Numbered from the stretch's first letter, positions 8,728 through 18,216 are shown. The stretch: 64,000 nt of DNA from Starkeya sp. ORNL1 (GCF_012971745.1 NZ_CP048834.1:1054001-1118000); one strand, 5' to 3'. Notes: generated from the letters alone by a model not told the origin. Numbers and translations are program-made.

Positions 8728-9918
8728 TTACCTGCTGCCGCAATCGTCGGGCGCCGGCTCGCCGGCGAAGCGCGCCTCGATCCATTGCACCGCGGCGTTG
8801 TACGAGCGCTCGGGTACGTCGGTGTGCTCGGCGCCAGATTCCACCAGGAAGCGCACCGGCACCTTGTGGGCGCACAATTCGTCGCGGTAGAGGCTGGTGA
8901 CCAGCGGCTGCACGATGGTGTCGGAGCCGCCCTGCGCAATGAAGACCGGCACACCCGGCGGCGTGACGCCCGGCGTGTTGCCCTCGATGAGGCCGCGCCA
9001 GGGCTGGATCACCGTCACGTCGGTTGCGAGGAACCCTTCGCGCTCGAAGGGCGCCTCGTCGACGCCAAGCGACAGCACCTCCTGGAAGGTCTCGGCGCAC
9101 TCGCGAGCGATGGGGTTCAACACCAAGCTGACGCGTTCCTCGACGGCGGTCCCGGCCGGGATATTGTAAAGCTGCGACCAGGACCACAGCGCATACGCCG
9201 AGAGCACCTTGCCCGGCCGGCCGCTGAGATCGGCGCGGATGATGGTGCCGAGTTCGGTCGGCGGCGCCTGCGCGGCGATGCCGGCGAGCTTCAGTTCCGG
9301 CGCATAGGATTTGGCGAGATTGCCGGCCCACAGCGCGGCATGGCCGCCCTGCGAATAGCCCCACGGGATGAAGCGCTCGCCGGCCGCGGCATTTGGCAGC
9401 GCACGGGCGGCGCGGGCGGCATCGAGCACGGCGCGGCCTTCGCTCACCCCGATGAGATAGGGGTGGATGCCGCCGGTACCGAGGCCGGGATAGTCCGGCG
9501 CGGCGACGACATAGCCATGGGAGAGCAGGTCACCGAGACCATGCACGCGGTCGAATACATCGGACATCAGCGAGGGCGCGCAGTGCCGGGCGACGCCGCT
9601 GGTGGGGTGCGCCCACACCACCAGCGGACGATTCGCAGCCCCGCCCGAAGCAGGGATGGCGACGACGCCGGAAACCGCGATCGGCTCGCCCTTCAGCCCG
9701 ATAGAGCGGTAGAGGATACGGTAGGCACTCGCGGCATGCGGCGGCGGCGTCATCGGCTCGGCGCGGATCAGCGTGCCGGGATGGCCGTGCAGTTCGGCGG
9801 GCTGGGTCTGGTAGAAGGCGTCGTCGGCGAAAGCCGGAGAAGCCGCCACCGCAATGATGGCGGCGAGAACGAATATCGAGCTACGCACGGTGTCTGTTCC
9901 CTGCCCCCCAGATGCCAC
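8728..9918 (-). CDS. Secreted lipase/esterase, alpha/beta hydrolase
   Basis: 396 residues from ATG; a GTG at 9888 would give a better signal peptide start (VRSSIFVLAAIIAVAASPAFADD). The serine nucleophile lies in GYSQGG near residue 199. A catalytic Asp is plausible in GGSDTIVQP and the His in GAEHTDV, in the right order for an alpha/beta hydrolase. The pattern matches the secretory lipase (LIP) family. It is likely exported to the periplasm or medium to cleave acyl esters. It stands alone, convergent with the small stress-promoter gene. Confidence 0.85.
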   Translation of the reverse strand: MASGGQGTDTVRSSIFVLAAIIAVAASPAFADDAFYQTQPAELHGHPGTLIRAEPMTPPPHAASAYRILYRSIGLKGEPIAVSGVVAIPASGGAANRPLVVWAHPTSGVARHCAPSLMSDVFDRVHGLGDLLSHGYVVAAPDYPGLGTGGIHPYLIGVSEGRAVLDAARAARALPNAAAGERFIPWGYSQGGHAALWAGNLAKSYAPELKLAGIAAQAPPTELGTIIRADLSGRPGKVLSAYALWSWSQLYNIPAGTAVEERVSLVLNPIARECAETFQEVLSLGVDEAPFEREGFLATDVTVIQPWRGLIEGNTPGVTPPGVPVFIAQGGSDTIVQPLVTSLYRDELCAHKVPVRFLVESGAEHTDVPERSYNAAVQWIEARFAGEPAPDDCGSR

Positions 9919-9975
9919 ACCATAGTGCGCATCCGGGACAGAGGGATCAATTCCCCGCTTAATTCCAGCGTTCCG

Positions 9976-10067
9976 TGATCCCAGACGGCCACAGGCCGAT
10001 CCGGGATCGCGTGACGATCTGTTGGGCGATCCCGGCTCTGCGCCCTGCAGGCTCCGGCCGGGATGAC
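9976..10067. repeat. Family R2 palindromic repeat
   Basis: Built from GATCCGGGATCGC/GATCCCGG and GGCCGGGATGAC-type arms in inverted order, ending just before the SDR stop codon. The same arms recur at 17243-17377 and 54461-54556. Confidence 0.7.
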
Positions 10068-10074
10068 ATGCTTC

Positions 10075-10893
10075 TCACGCCGCTACGGCATCGTCCTTGA
10101 TGCCATAGCGCGCCGCCGGACGGTCGCGCGAGAGGTCGGGCACCATGGCGAGGCGCGCGGCGTCGTATGCCTCGAATACCTTCACGTCGGGCATCGACGG
10201 GATGGTGATGAGCTCGCCCTGGTCCAGGCCGGCAAGCGCGGCGTCGACAAGGTCTTCGGCCGACATCATCATCTCGGCCGGTATCTGCTGCTCCGCGATT
10301 CCGGCGCTGCCGAAGAACTCGGTGCGAGTGTAGCCCGGCAGCACGGCCTGAACGCGTACCGGGGTGTCCTTCAGCTCGCTCTGCAGGGACTGGGTAAGGC
10401 CGAGCACGAAGGCCTTGGTGCCGGCGTAGGCACCGAGGAAATGGTCCGACACGAAGGCGACGACGGAAGCGACATTGACGAGCGTGCCCTTGCCACGCGC
10501 GCTGAACGCGTTCACCGCTGTAACCGCGAGGCGGTTCAGGGCGACGACGTTCAAGTCGACCATCGCTTCGATCCGATCGATGTCGGCACCGAGCACCGGG
10601 CCTTCCGTGCCCGAGCCGGCATTATTGACCAGCAGGGTGATGGCGGCGTCGTCGCGGATACGTTCGGCGACGCGACGCACGTCGTCCCTCTTGCCGAGAT
10701 CGGCGGCGAGCACATCGACCTTGCGGCCGGTGCTGCGGGCGAGGTCGGCGGCGAGGTCGTCGAGGCGGCCCTTGTTGCGGGCGACGATGACAAGATCGTA
10801 GCCGCGTGCGGCCAGGCGCTGCGCGTAGACCTTGCCGATGCCGGACGAGGCGCCGGTGACGAGCGCCGTGCCCTTTGCTTCTGTGTGAGCCAT
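10075..10893 (-). CDS. Short-chain dehydrogenase/reductase
   Basis: 272 residues from the ATG at 10893, chosen because GGAGG stands six bases upstream; the frame is open further to 11112 without coding character. Nucleotide-binding motif TGASSGIG at residues 12-19, NNAG near 88, catalytic Ser in NVASVV and YAGTK as the YxxxK pair. Cytosolic NAD(P)-dependent oxidoreductase; substrate unknown. It is divergent from the photolyase gene with a 160-bp AT-rich gap holding the palindrome ATGATCAT, so a shared regulator is possible. Confidence 0.88.
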   Translation of the reverse strand: MAHTEAKGTALVTGASSGIGKVYAQRLAARGYDLVIVARNKGRLDDLAADLARSTGRKVDVLAADLGKRDDVRRVAERIRDDAAITLLVNNAGSGTEGPVLGADIDRIEAMVDLNVVALNRLAVTAVNAFSARGKGTLVNVASVVAFVSDHFLGAYAGTKAFVLGLTQSLQSELKDTPVRVQAVLPGYTRTEFFGSAGIAEQQIPAEMMMSAEDLVDAALAGLDQGELITIPSMPDVKVFEAYDAARLAMVPDLSRDRPAARYGIKDDAVAA

Positions 10894-11053
10894 GAAATCC
10901 TCCCAATGGGTGCGGGCGTCGAGCCCGTAGCTGATGTCGGCATTTAAATTATGATCATCATCTAAAATCCGCAAGCTCGCGAAAGCCGAGATTTCCGTGA
11001 ACCCTCTGGTGTCGCCCGGCGTATGTCGGAACGGACGAACGGAGAATCTTAGC

Positions 11054-12490
11054 ATGACCAAGCCGGCGCCTGCGCTTTTCTGGTTCCGCGACGATCTGCG
11101 GGTCGCCGACAATCCGGCGCTGGCTGCGGCGTGCGCCTCCGACCGGCCGGTGATCTGTTGCTATGTGCTGGATGAGGAGAGCGCCGGCGTCCGCCCGCTC
11201 GGCGGCGCGGCACGCTGGTGGCTCTCTCGCTCACTGGCGGCGCTGGAAACCGCCATAAAGCGGCACGGCGGCACCCTGGTGCTGCGGCGTGGCAAGGCGG
11301 CGCATATCATCGGCGAGCTGGTCGCGGAGACCGCCGCGAAGGCGGTCTATTGGAACCGGCGCTACGGGGCTGCCGAGATCGCCGTCGACACCGCGATCAA
11401 GGAAGCGCTGAAGCGGCAAGGTGTCGAAGCGACGAGCAGCAATGGTGCCCTGCTGCATGAGCCGTGGGAGGTGCTGAACAAGGCGGGCGAACCGTTCCGG
11501 GTGTTCACGCCCTATCATCGCGCGGCGGCGGCCCGGCCGGTCCGTGCGCCCTGCCCGGCGCCGCCCTCGCCGCGTCTCGTCAACGGGATCTCCAGCGACA
11601 CGCTCGCCGACTGGACGCTGGAACCGCAGCATCCCGACTGGGCGGGTGGCCTTCGTACCTTCTGGACGCCGGGCGAAGACGGCGCGCGCGAGCGCATCGC
11701 GGATTTCCTCGATGGCGGCATGAAAGGCTATGCCGGCGGCCGCGACCGGCCGGACCAGGACCACACCTCGCGGCTCTCGCCCTATCTGCGCTTCGGCAAT
11801 ATCTCGCCGCACCAGGTTCTCGCTGCCGTCGGCCATGCCGAAGATGCCGGCACCATCCCCGCCCACGACGCCGCGAAATTCTTCGCCGAGCTTTATTGGC
11901 GGGAATTCTCCTATGCGCTGCTGTTCCATTTCCCGGACCTCGGCACGCGCAATTTCCAGCGGCGCTTCGATGCTTTCCCATGGCGGAGCGATACCGCCTT
12001 CCTGAAAGCGTGGCAGCGCGGGCGAACCGGCTATCCGCTGGTCGATGCCGGCATGCGGCAATTGTGGGAGACCGGATGGATGCACAACCGGGTGCGCATG
12101 GTCGCCGCCTCCTTCCTGATCAAGCACGGCCTGATCGATTGGCGCGACGGCGAAGCCTGGTTCTGGGATACGCTGGTCGATGCCGATCCCGCCAACAACA
12201 CGGCAAGCTGGCAATGGGTAGCGGGCTCCGGCGCGGATGCCGCGCCCTATTTCCGCATCTTCAACCCGGTGACGCAGAGTGAAAAGTTCGACCCGCAAGG
12301 CGACTATATCCGCCGCTTCGTCCCGGAATTGGCCGAGTTGCCCGCGCAGACCATCCACCAGCCATGGGCGGCGAGCGAGCCGGTGTTGAAGCAAGCGGAC
12401 GTGCGGCTCGGCGAGACCTATCCGCGCCCGATCATCGACCATGCCGCGGCACGCCAACGCGCGCTCGACGCCTTCGCCCGCGTCAAATGA
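11054..12490 (+). CDS. phrB: Deoxyribodipyrimidine photolyase
   Basis: 478 residues from the ATG at 11054, preceded by GGAGA; an upstream in-frame codon at 10997 is less likely. N-terminal antenna-chromophore domain begins FWFRDDLR. The FAD-binding half contains TSRLSPYLRFGNIS, ELYWREF, WETGWMHNR and DADPANNTASWQW, all hallmarks of class I CPD photolyases and cryptochromes. It repairs UV-induced cyclobutane pyrimidine dimers in DNA using blue light and reduced FAD. Length is typical (about 470-480). A cryptochrome role cannot be excluded, but the motifs fit a repair enzyme. Confidence 0.93.
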   Translation: MTKPAPALFWFRDDLRVADNPALAAACASDRPVICCYVLDEESAGVRPLGGAARWWLSRSLAALETAIKRHGGTLVLRRGKAAHIIGELVAETAAKAVYWNRRYGAAEIAVDTAIKEALKRQGVEATSSNGALLHEPWEVLNKAGEPFRVFTPYHRAAAARPVRAPCPAPPSPRLVNGISSDTLADWTLEPQHPDWAGGLRTFWTPGEDGARERIADFLDGGMKGYAGGRDRPDQDHTSRLSPYLRFGNISPHQVLAAVGHAEDAGTIPAHDAAKFFAELYWREFSYALLFHFPDLGTRNFQRRFDAFPWRSDTAFLKAWQRGRTGYPLVDAGMRQLWETGWMHNRVRMVAASFLIKHGLIDWRDGEAWFWDTLVDADPANNTASWQWVAGSGADAAPYFRIFNPVTQSEKFDPQGDYIRRFVPELAELPAQTIHQPWAASEPVLKQADVRLGETYPRPIIDHAAARQRALDAFARVK

Positions 12491-12590
12491 AACGCGGGAA
12501 TCCGTGACGGAGCAGCCTCACCCGGTTGCCCGCGGAACCATGGTCCACTAGTTTCGTCGACCTTTGGCTCACTGGCACACAAGTTTTCCC

Positions 12591-13622
12591 ATGGACATCC
12601 GAAACGGCCTCGTCGAAGCGATCGGCAACACGCCGCTCATCAAGCTGGAGCGCGCCTCGAAGGCGACCGGCTGCAACGTCCTCGGCAAGGCGGAATTCCT
12701 CAATCCCGGCCAATCGGTGAAGGATCGCGCTGCGCTCTTCATCATCAAGGATGCCGTCGCGAAAGGTCACCTCAAGCGTGGCGGCGTCATCGTCGAGGGC
12801 ACCGCCGGCAATACCGGCATCGGCCTCGCTTTGGTCGGCAATGCGCTCGGTTTCCGCTCGGTGATCGTCATCCCGGACACCCAGAGCCAGGAGAAGAAGG
12901 ACATGCTGCGGCTCGCCGGCGCCACGCTGGTCGAGGTGCCCGCCGTGGCGTACGCCAATCCGAACAATTATGTGAAGGTCTCCGGCCGCCTCGCCGAGGA
13001 ACTGGCGAAAACCGAGCCGAACGGTGCTATCTGGGCCAACCAGTTCGACAATGTCGCCAACCGGCAGGCACATATCGAGACCACCGGCCCGGAATTGTGG
13101 AAGCAGACCGAGGGCGCGCTTGACGGCTTCGTCTGCTCGGTCGGCACCGGCGGCACGCTGGCAGGCGTCGGGATTGCGCTGAAGGAGCGCAATTCCCGCA
13201 TCAAGATCGGCCTCGCCGATCCGATGGGCGCGGCTTTGTTCAGCTACTACACTACCGGCGAACTGAAGAGCGAAGGCTCCTCCATCACCGAAGGCATCGG
13301 CCAGGGCCGCATCACTGCGAATCTCGAGGATGCGCCGATCGACGTCGCCTACCAGATCCCCGACGCCGAAGCGGTGCAGATCGTGTTCGATCTGCTGGAG
13401 TATGAGGGACTGTGCCTTGGCGGCTCGTCCGGCATCAATGTCGCCGGCGCCATCCGGCTGGCCAGGGAGCTGGGACCGGGCCACACCATCGCCACCATCC
13501 TCGCCGATTACGGCACGCGCTATCAGTCGAAGCTCTTCAACCCGGATTTCCTGCGCGAGAAGGGCCTGCCGGTGCCGGCCTGGCTCGAACGCGAGGTGAG
13601 CGTTCCCAACGTGCTGGTGTGA
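12591..13622 (+). CDS. cysK: Cysteine synthase (O-acetylserine sulfhydrylase)
   Basis: 343 residues. PLP-dependent fold type II enzyme: EAIGNTPLIKL at the N-terminus, the PLP lysine in NPGQSVKDRAA, the substrate loop EGTAGNTGIG and GTGGTLAG for phosphate binding. It makes L-cysteine from O-acetylserine and sulfide in the cytosol. The ATG at 12591 is chosen by alignment with the family; the open frame starts at a TTG 27 bases earlier. The stop overlaps the ATG of the AlaX gene (TGATG), so the two are translationally coupled, and a sulfurtransferase follows. Confidence 0.9.
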   Translation: MDIRNGLVEAIGNTPLIKLERASKATGCNVLGKAEFLNPGQSVKDRAALFIIKDAVAKGHLKRGGVIVEGTAGNTGIGLALVGNALGFRSVIVIPDTQSQEKKDMLRLAGATLVEVPAVAYANPNNYVKVSGRLAEELAKTEPNGAIWANQFDNVANRQAHIETTGPELWKQTEGALDGFVCSVGTGGTLAGVGIALKERNSRIKIGLADPMGAALFSYYTTGELKSEGSSITEGIGQGRITANLEDAPIDVAYQIPDAEAVQIVFDLLEYEGLCLGGSSGINVAGAIRLARELGPGHTIATILADYGTRYQSKLFNPDFLREKGLPVPAWLEREVSVPNVLV

Positions 13623-14335
13623 TGGCAACCTCCCTGCTCTTTCGCGACGACGCCTATCTGCGCGAGACCCCGGCAGTGGTGACCGCGCTGACGCCGGAAG
13701 GTGGCGTGATCGTCGACCGCACCGTGTTCTACGCCACCGCCGGCGGCCAGCCGGGCGACAAGGGCACGCTGGTGCGCGGCAACGGCAGCGAGATCGCGAT
13801 TGCGACGGCCACCTACGGGCCGGACAAGTCCGACGTGATCCATGTGCCTGCGGCGGGTGTGGAGCTTCCCGAGATCGGCGAGGCGGTGACGCTCCGGCTC
13901 GATTGGGAGCCGCGCTACAAGCGCATGCGCATGCACACCGCGCTGCATCTGCTCTCGGTCGCCCTGCCCTATCCGGTGACCGGTGGCTCGATCGGCGATG
14001 AAGATAGCCGGCTCGATTTCGACATTCCCGATGCCGGCCTCGACAAGGATGCCATCACCGCCCGGCTCGCCGAGATGATCGCGACAAATGCCGCGGTGAC
14101 CGAGAGCTGGATCAGCGATGACGAGCTGCTCGCCAATCCGGGCCTCGTGAAGACCATGTCGGTGAAGCCGCCGATGGGCAGCGGCCGGGTGCGGCTGGTG
14201 AAGATCGACGGGCTCGATCTGCAGCCCTGCGGCGGCACCCATGTGCGCAACGTCCGTGAGATCGGCGCGGTGCAGGTGACCAAGATCGAGAAGAAAGGCC
14301 AGCAGAACCGCCGGGTGCGGCTCGGCTGGGCCTGA
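13622..14335 (+). CDS. AlaX-type alanyl-tRNA editing protein
   Basis: 237 residues. Related to the editing and C-terminal part of alanyl-tRNA synthetase: the zinc-binding HxxxH is seen in MRMHTALHLLS near residue 103, and the CxxxH in QPCGGTHVRN near residue 203. Such free-standing proteins hydrolyse mischarged Ser-tRNA(Ala) (some act on other amino acids) in the cytosol. It lacks synthetase domains, as usual for AlaX. The one-base TGATG overlap with cysK is notable: serine is the precursor of the CysK substrate, so a link between serine/cysteine pools and editing can be imagined, but is inference. Confidence 0.85.
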   Translation: MATSLLFRDDAYLRETPAVVTALTPEGGVIVDRTVFYATAGGQPGDKGTLVRGNGSEIAIATATYGPDKSDVIHVPAAGVELPEIGEAVTLRLDWEPRYKRMRMHTALHLLSVALPYPVTGGSIGDEDSRLDFDIPDAGLDKDAITARLAEMIATNAAVTESWISDDELLANPGLVKTMSVKPPMGSGRVRLVKIDGLDLQPCGGTHVRNVREIGAVQVTKIEKKGQQNRRVRLGWA

Positions 14336-14354
14336 GAGACGACGGAGAAATCCC

Positions 14355-15206
14355 ATGACCGATGAACGCTCCTCCTGGCTGGTGTCCACCGAGTGGCTGG
14401 CCAGCCATCTGAACGATCCCGACCTCGTCGTGGTCGACGGCTCCTGGCACCTGCCCACGAGCGGCCGCAACGGGCACGCCGAGTATCTCGCCGCGCACGT
14501 CCCCGGCGCGGTGTTCTTCGACATCGACAAGATCTCCGATACGTCGAGCGGCCTGCCGCACATGCTGCCGAAGTCCGGGGCGTTCGGCGCCGCGGTCGGC
14601 GCGCTGGGCATTGGCGACGGCATGACGATCGTCGTCTATGACGGCTCCGGGCTGTTCTCGGCGCCGCGGGTGTGGTGGACGCTGCGCGCCTTCGGCGCGA
14701 AGAACGTGCGCATCCTCGATGGCGGGTTCCCGATGTGGCAGGCCGAGGGCCGGCCGGTCGTGGCCGGATCGGCCTCGCCGGCGCTGAGGACCTTCACCGC
14801 CATGCTCGACAGCGCCGTCGTCGCCAATATCGAAGAGGTCGCCCGCAAGCTGGAGGACGGCACTGCGCAGGTGGTCGATGCCCGCCCTGCCGACCGCTTC
14901 CGCGGCGAGGCGCCGGAGCCACGCCCGGGTGTGCGCCCCGGCCACATACCTGGCAGCCGCAACCTGCCCTTCCCCGAAGTGGTGGCGAACGGCAAGCTCG
15001 CCACGCCGGAGACCATCCGCTCCGCCTTCAATGCCGCCGGCGTCGACCCCGCCAGGCCGACCATCACCAGTTGCGGTTCCGGCGTCTCCGCCGCGATCCT
15101 ATGGCTGGCGCTGGAGAGCATCAACCAGCCGCCGGTGGCGATCTATGACGGCTCCTGGGCGGAATGGGGCGCCTCCGACATGCCGCTGGCGATCGGACCG
15201 GCTTAG
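14355..15206 (+). CDS. sseA: Thiosulfate/3-mercaptopyruvate sulfurtransferase
   Basis: 283 residues, two rhodanese domains. The active-site cysteine is in TSCGSGVSA near residue 238; the CGSGVSA loop matches 3-mercaptopyruvate sulfurtransferases more than thiosulfate rhodaneses. It transfers sulfur from mercaptopyruvate (from cysteine) to a thiol or cyanide acceptor. It begins 20 bp after the AlaX stop with the Shine-Dalgarno GACGGAGA. The trio cysK-alaX-sseA reads as a cysteine-handling operon. Confidence 0.88.
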   Translation: MTDERSSWLVSTEWLASHLNDPDLVVVDGSWHLPTSGRNGHAEYLAAHVPGAVFFDIDKISDTSSGLPHMLPKSGAFGAAVGALGIGDGMTIVVYDGSGLFSAPRVWWTLRAFGAKNVRILDGGFPMWQAEGRPVVAGSASPALRTFTAMLDSAVVANIEEVARKLEDGTAQVVDARPADRFRGEAPEPRPGVRPGHIPGSRNLPFPEVVANGKLATPETIRSAFNAAGVDPARPTITSCGSGVSAAILWLALESINQPPVAIYDGSWAEWGASDMPLAIGPA

Positions 15207-15275
15207 TAGAAGGGTCTTGACGTGAGCAAGCTTGAGCCCACATTGGTCATTGTAGTCATATTAGGATGATGACGG

Positions 15276-15521
15276 ATGAAGGAACTCCAGCTTCGGGACG
15301 CCAAAGCCGGCTTTTCCGCGGTTATCGAGGCGGCAGAGCGCGGGGAACCGACGACCATCACCAAGCATGGCCGTCCTGCCGCGGTCGTCGTTTCCTATGA
15401 GGAATGGAATCGGCTTCGCCGCCAACTGCCGGATTTTGCAGAATTGCTCCTTGCGGTTCCCTCGCTCGATGAGGATGACGTGCCGAAACGCCGCCCCGCC
15501 CGCATGATGTCATCCGATTGA
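15276..15521 (+). CDS. Phd/YefM-family antitoxin
   Basis: 81 residues. The N-terminus (MKELQLRDAKAGFSAVIEAAERGEP) and the HGRPAAVVVSYEEW segment are typical of Phd/YefM antitoxins, which bind their own promoter and neutralise the toxin with a flexible C-terminus. Its stop overlaps the toxin ATG (TGATG). GTCAT repeats upstream (15246-15250, 15255-15259) with ATGAC at 15269-15273 may be part of the operator. Confidence 0.88.
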   Translation: MKELQLRDAKAGFSAVIEAAERGEPTTITKHGRPAAVVVSYEEWNRLRRQLPDFAELLLAVPSLDEDDVPKRRPARMMSSD

Positions 15522-15958
15522 TGTCCGGCTATCTACTCGACACCAATGCAATTTCCCTGCTCGCCCCTGGTCAAGAGGCGAGCGATGCAGCCGGATTCCG
15601 GGCGTGGGTGGGCGAGCGTGGGGGTGAATTGTTTCTGTCGGCGATCACAATCGCCGAATTGCAGGCGGGGGTTTCTCGCCTGGAAAGAAAGGGCGCAACG
15701 CGCAAGGCCGAAGCGCTATCGCGCTGGCTGCATCTTGTGCTGGAGCTCTATGCCCCCCGCATTCTTGCCCTTGACGCCCATGCCGCGCTTGAAACCGGTC
15801 GCCTGCTTGATCGGTCGATCGGTGCTGGCGGTGAGCCCGGCTTCGAGGACGCCGCGATCGCAGCGATCGCGGCGGTCCATGAGTTGGTTGTGGTGACGGC
15901 CAATACCCGTCACTTCAAGCTGTTCGGCGTCCCGTTCATGGCGCCGCCGGCGGCATGA
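15521..15958 (+). CDS. vapC: VapC-type PIN-domain toxin
   Basis: 145 residues from the ATG at 15521. PIN-domain ribonuclease: first acidic residue in LLDTNAIS, Glu in AITIAELQAG, and the Asp cluster in GFEDAAIAAIA followed by VVTANTRHFK. Such toxins cleave specific RNAs when the antitoxin is degraded. It is the second gene of the Phd-VapC pair. Convergent with the gene for a secreted protein that ends 6 bp downstream. Confidence 0.88.
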   Translation: MSGYLLDTNAISLLAPGQEASDAAGFRAWVGERGGELFLSAITIAELQAGVSRLERKGATRKAEALSRWLHLVLELYAPRILALDAHAALETGRLLDRSIGAGGEPGFEDAAIAAIAAVHELVVVTANTRHFKLFGVPFMAPPAA

Positions 15959-15964
15959 TCGCTC

Positions 15965-17134
15965 TCATTCGTCGGTAAACGGACCGATCACCAGCAGTTC
16001 CAGCTTCATCCAGCTCGCCAGCTGCTGGTAGTTCAGCTTCACGGCGTTGAGGCTGTAGGTGACCTCGGAGCGCGTCGGGCCGACGCACTCCATCTTGCCG
16101 TCATCCTTCTTGATGCGCTTGCAGGCGTCATCGGTGTCCGAATAGAAGACCTTGCCATAGAGGCCCGGCTTGGTCTGGTCGGAGGTCGAGAAGAAGGCGT
16201 CGGACTGCGCCGCCGCATTGGCCTCGTCGAAGAACTGATCGCCGCCCGAGGCCGCCTGCTGCTCGTTCCAGCGCAGATTATATTCGTAGTAGCCGGTGTA
16301 TTCGCGCTTCTTGCCCTTGGCGTCGGTGGTCGAGCCGGTCTCCTCGACATAGCGGATCGAGCCGGTGACGCGGTCGGTGTAGCTCTTGTCGCCGACCGTA
16401 TAGGCGAAGGTCACGCCGTTCTGGTCGGTCAGCCAGTTGCCCAGTTCGTAGTCGTAGTCGAGATTACCGGAAACGCGGGTCTCGGGCAGGAAGGAGAACG
16501 GGCCTGAGGGCAGACCGAGCCGCTCGAAGCGCAGCGGGTCGGGGTTCTTGACCTGGATCGAGACCACCTTGCCGTCGACATAGCGCGAATAGACCTTGGT
16601 GGCCTCGGTCTTGGCGCGGCGCACCAGTTCGCCCACTTCCCACCAGCGCGTCACCTCGCGGCCCTGGATCGAGCCGGTGACCTTGGAGGTGGTCTGGTTG
16701 CCCTTCACCACATCGAGCCGGAGCTGGCCGGTCTCGGGCAGATAGCGGCCGCGATTGTCGATCTGCATCTCGCCGCGCAGGATGGCGACGTCGCGGGCGA
16801 TCTGGCCGGGATTGGTGGGATTGATGACATCGTAGCGCACCGAATAAGCGAGCTTGCTGCCCGGCGTGCGCTGGATGGTGCCCTTCATCAGGAATAGGTC
16901 GGCGACCGCGATCTCGCTGATGTCATAGGTGTCGACGCCGCTGGCGCTGCGCTCGGAGCGCGAATTGTAGTCGATGATGATGGAGCCGGCGACCTTGCCC
17001 TTGTCGGCCGGGATCTCCTTGATCGCCTGGGCCGACTGGCCGAGCGCGCCACCGGCGCCGGCGAGCAGCAGGACACCTGAAAGCGCCGCGCCGCCCAGCG
17101 CGACGCGGAAGCTGTTCCGCGTTTTCATGATCAT
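15965..17134 (-). CDS. Secreted protein of unknown function
   Basis: 389 residues from the ATG at 17134, which has GGAG eight bases upstream. A clear signal peptide ends around GAGGALGQS. The mature part is rich in beta-strand-like, Tyr/Asp/Arg-rich sequence (IIIDYNSRSERSASG, YEYNLRWNEQ), with two Cys near the C-terminus (DDACKRIKKDD, KMECVGP) that could form a disulphide. I do not recognise a family. Probably periplasmic or outer-membrane associated. It stands alone between the toxin gene and an R2 repeat. Confidence 0.75.
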   Translation of the reverse strand: MIMKTRNSFRVALGGAALSGVLLLAGAGGALGQSAQAIKEIPADKGKVAGSIIIDYNSRSERSASGVDTYDISEIAVADLFLMKGTIQRTPGSKLAYSVRYDVINPTNPGQIARDVAILRGEMQIDNRGRYLPETGQLRLDVVKGNQTTSKVTGSIQGREVTRWWEVGELVRRAKTEATKVYSRYVDGKVVSIQVKNPDPLRFERLGLPSGPFSFLPETRVSGNLDYDYELGNWLTDQNGVTFAYTVGDKSYTDRVTGSIRYVEETGSTTDAKGKKREYTGYYEYNLRWNEQQAASGGDQFFDEANAAAQSDAFFSTSDQTKPGLYGKVFYSDTDDACKRIKKDDGKMECVGPTRSEVTYSLNAVKLNYQQLASWMKLELLVIGPFTDE

Positions 17135-17242
17135 GTGCCACGTCTCCTGGATCGCTGTCCGCCGCATCGGTGCAGCCGCCGCGATACATCGGGCGGAGCA
17201 CCTGAACCGGCACTGAACGTTGGGGGATGTGGTGCCCTGAAG

Positions 17243-17377
17243 ACGTCATCCCGGACGGCCGTCAGGCCGATCCGGGATCGCGCAAACGCTCTTCACCTTC
17301 CTACGATCCCGGCTCTCCACGGAGCCTGTCCTCGGGCTTGCCAAAGGCAAGACCCGTGGGCTGCGGCCGGGATGACG
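17243..17377. repeat. Family R2 palindromic repeat
   Basis: Left arm CGTCATCCCGGACGG at 17243 with GGCCGATCCGGGATCGCG; right arm GATCCCGGCTCTCC to GGCCGGGATGACG ending near 17377. The outer arms CGTCATCCCGG and CCGGGATGACG are exact inverted copies. Lies downstream of aapP. Confidence 0.75.
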
Positions 17378-17402
17378 ACTTAATGGGCTATCAAACCACC
17401 CC

Positions 17403-18200
17403 TCAATGCAGGATCTGGCTGAGGAACAGCTTGGTGCGCTCGTGCTGCGGGTTGGAGAAGAACTCGTTCGGCTCGTTCATCTCGATGATCTGGCCGGCAT
17501 CCATGAAGATGACGCGGTTCGCCACCTGGCGGGCGAAGCCCATCTCGTGGGTCACGCACAGCATGGTCATGCCTTCCTCGGCGAGGCTCACCATGGTCTC
17601 CAGCACCTCCTTCACCATTTCCGGGTCGAGGGCGGAGGTCGGCTCGTCGAACAGCATGATCTTCGGCTTCATGCACAGCGCGCGGGCAATGGCGACGCGC
17701 TGCTGCTGGCCGCCGGAAAGCTGGCCGGGATACTTGTTGGCCTGCTCGGGGATCTTCACCTTGCGCAGGAAGTGCATGGCGAGGTCTTCCGCATCCTTCT
17801 TCGGCATCTTGCGCACCCAGATCGGGGCAAGCGTGCAGTTCTCCAGGATGGTCAGATGCGGGAACAGGTTGAAGTGCTGGAAGCACATGCCCACCTCGCG
17901 TCGGATCTCATCGATGCGCTTGAGGTCGTTGGTGAGCTCGATGCCATCGACCACGATGCTGCCCTGCTGGTGCTCCTCCAGCCGGTTGATGCAGCGGATC
18001 ATGGTCGACTTGCCGGAACCCGAGGGCCCGCAGACGACGATGCGCTCGCGGCGCTTCACCCGAAGGTTGATGTCCTTCAGCACATGGAATTCGCCAAACC
18101 ATTTATGCACACCGATAAGTTCGACGGCGACTTCCTTGGCCGGCTCGACATGAACGGCAGGAATTTCATCGCTTGGGACGATCGAGGGGGCTTGGGACAT
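17403..18200 (-). CDS. aapP: General L-amino acid ABC transporter ATPase
   Basis: 265 residues from the ATG at 18200, with GGAGA upstream; the open frame to 18314 lies in aapM sequence. Walker [10 protein letters not shown], signature LSGGQQQR, Walker [13 protein letters not shown] and H-loop [10 protein letters not shown]. Cytosolic ATPase energising the AapQM permease. Last gene of aapJQMP; it starts 16 bp after aapM. Confidence 0.94.
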   Translation of the reverse strand: MSQAPSIVPSDEIPAVHVEPAKEVAVELIGVHKWFGEFHVLKDINLRVKRRERIVVCGPSGSGKSTMIRCINRLEEHQQGSIVVDGIELTNDLKRIDEIRREVGMCFQHFNLFPHLTILENCTLAPIWVRKMPKKDAEDLAMHFLRKVKIPEQANKYPGQLSGGQQQRVAIARALCMKPKIMLFDEPTSALDPEMVKEVLETMVSLAEEGMTMLCVTHEMGFARQVANRVIFMDAGQIIEMNEPNEFFSNPQHERTKLFLSQILH

Positions 18201-18216
18201 CCATGGTCTCCGTCGT

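Noticed and set aside
12534..12562. Possible EcfG promoter GGAAC-N16-CGTC before cysK
   Set aside because: The -10 element does not match CGTT, and cysK is not an expected stress gene; considered chance.
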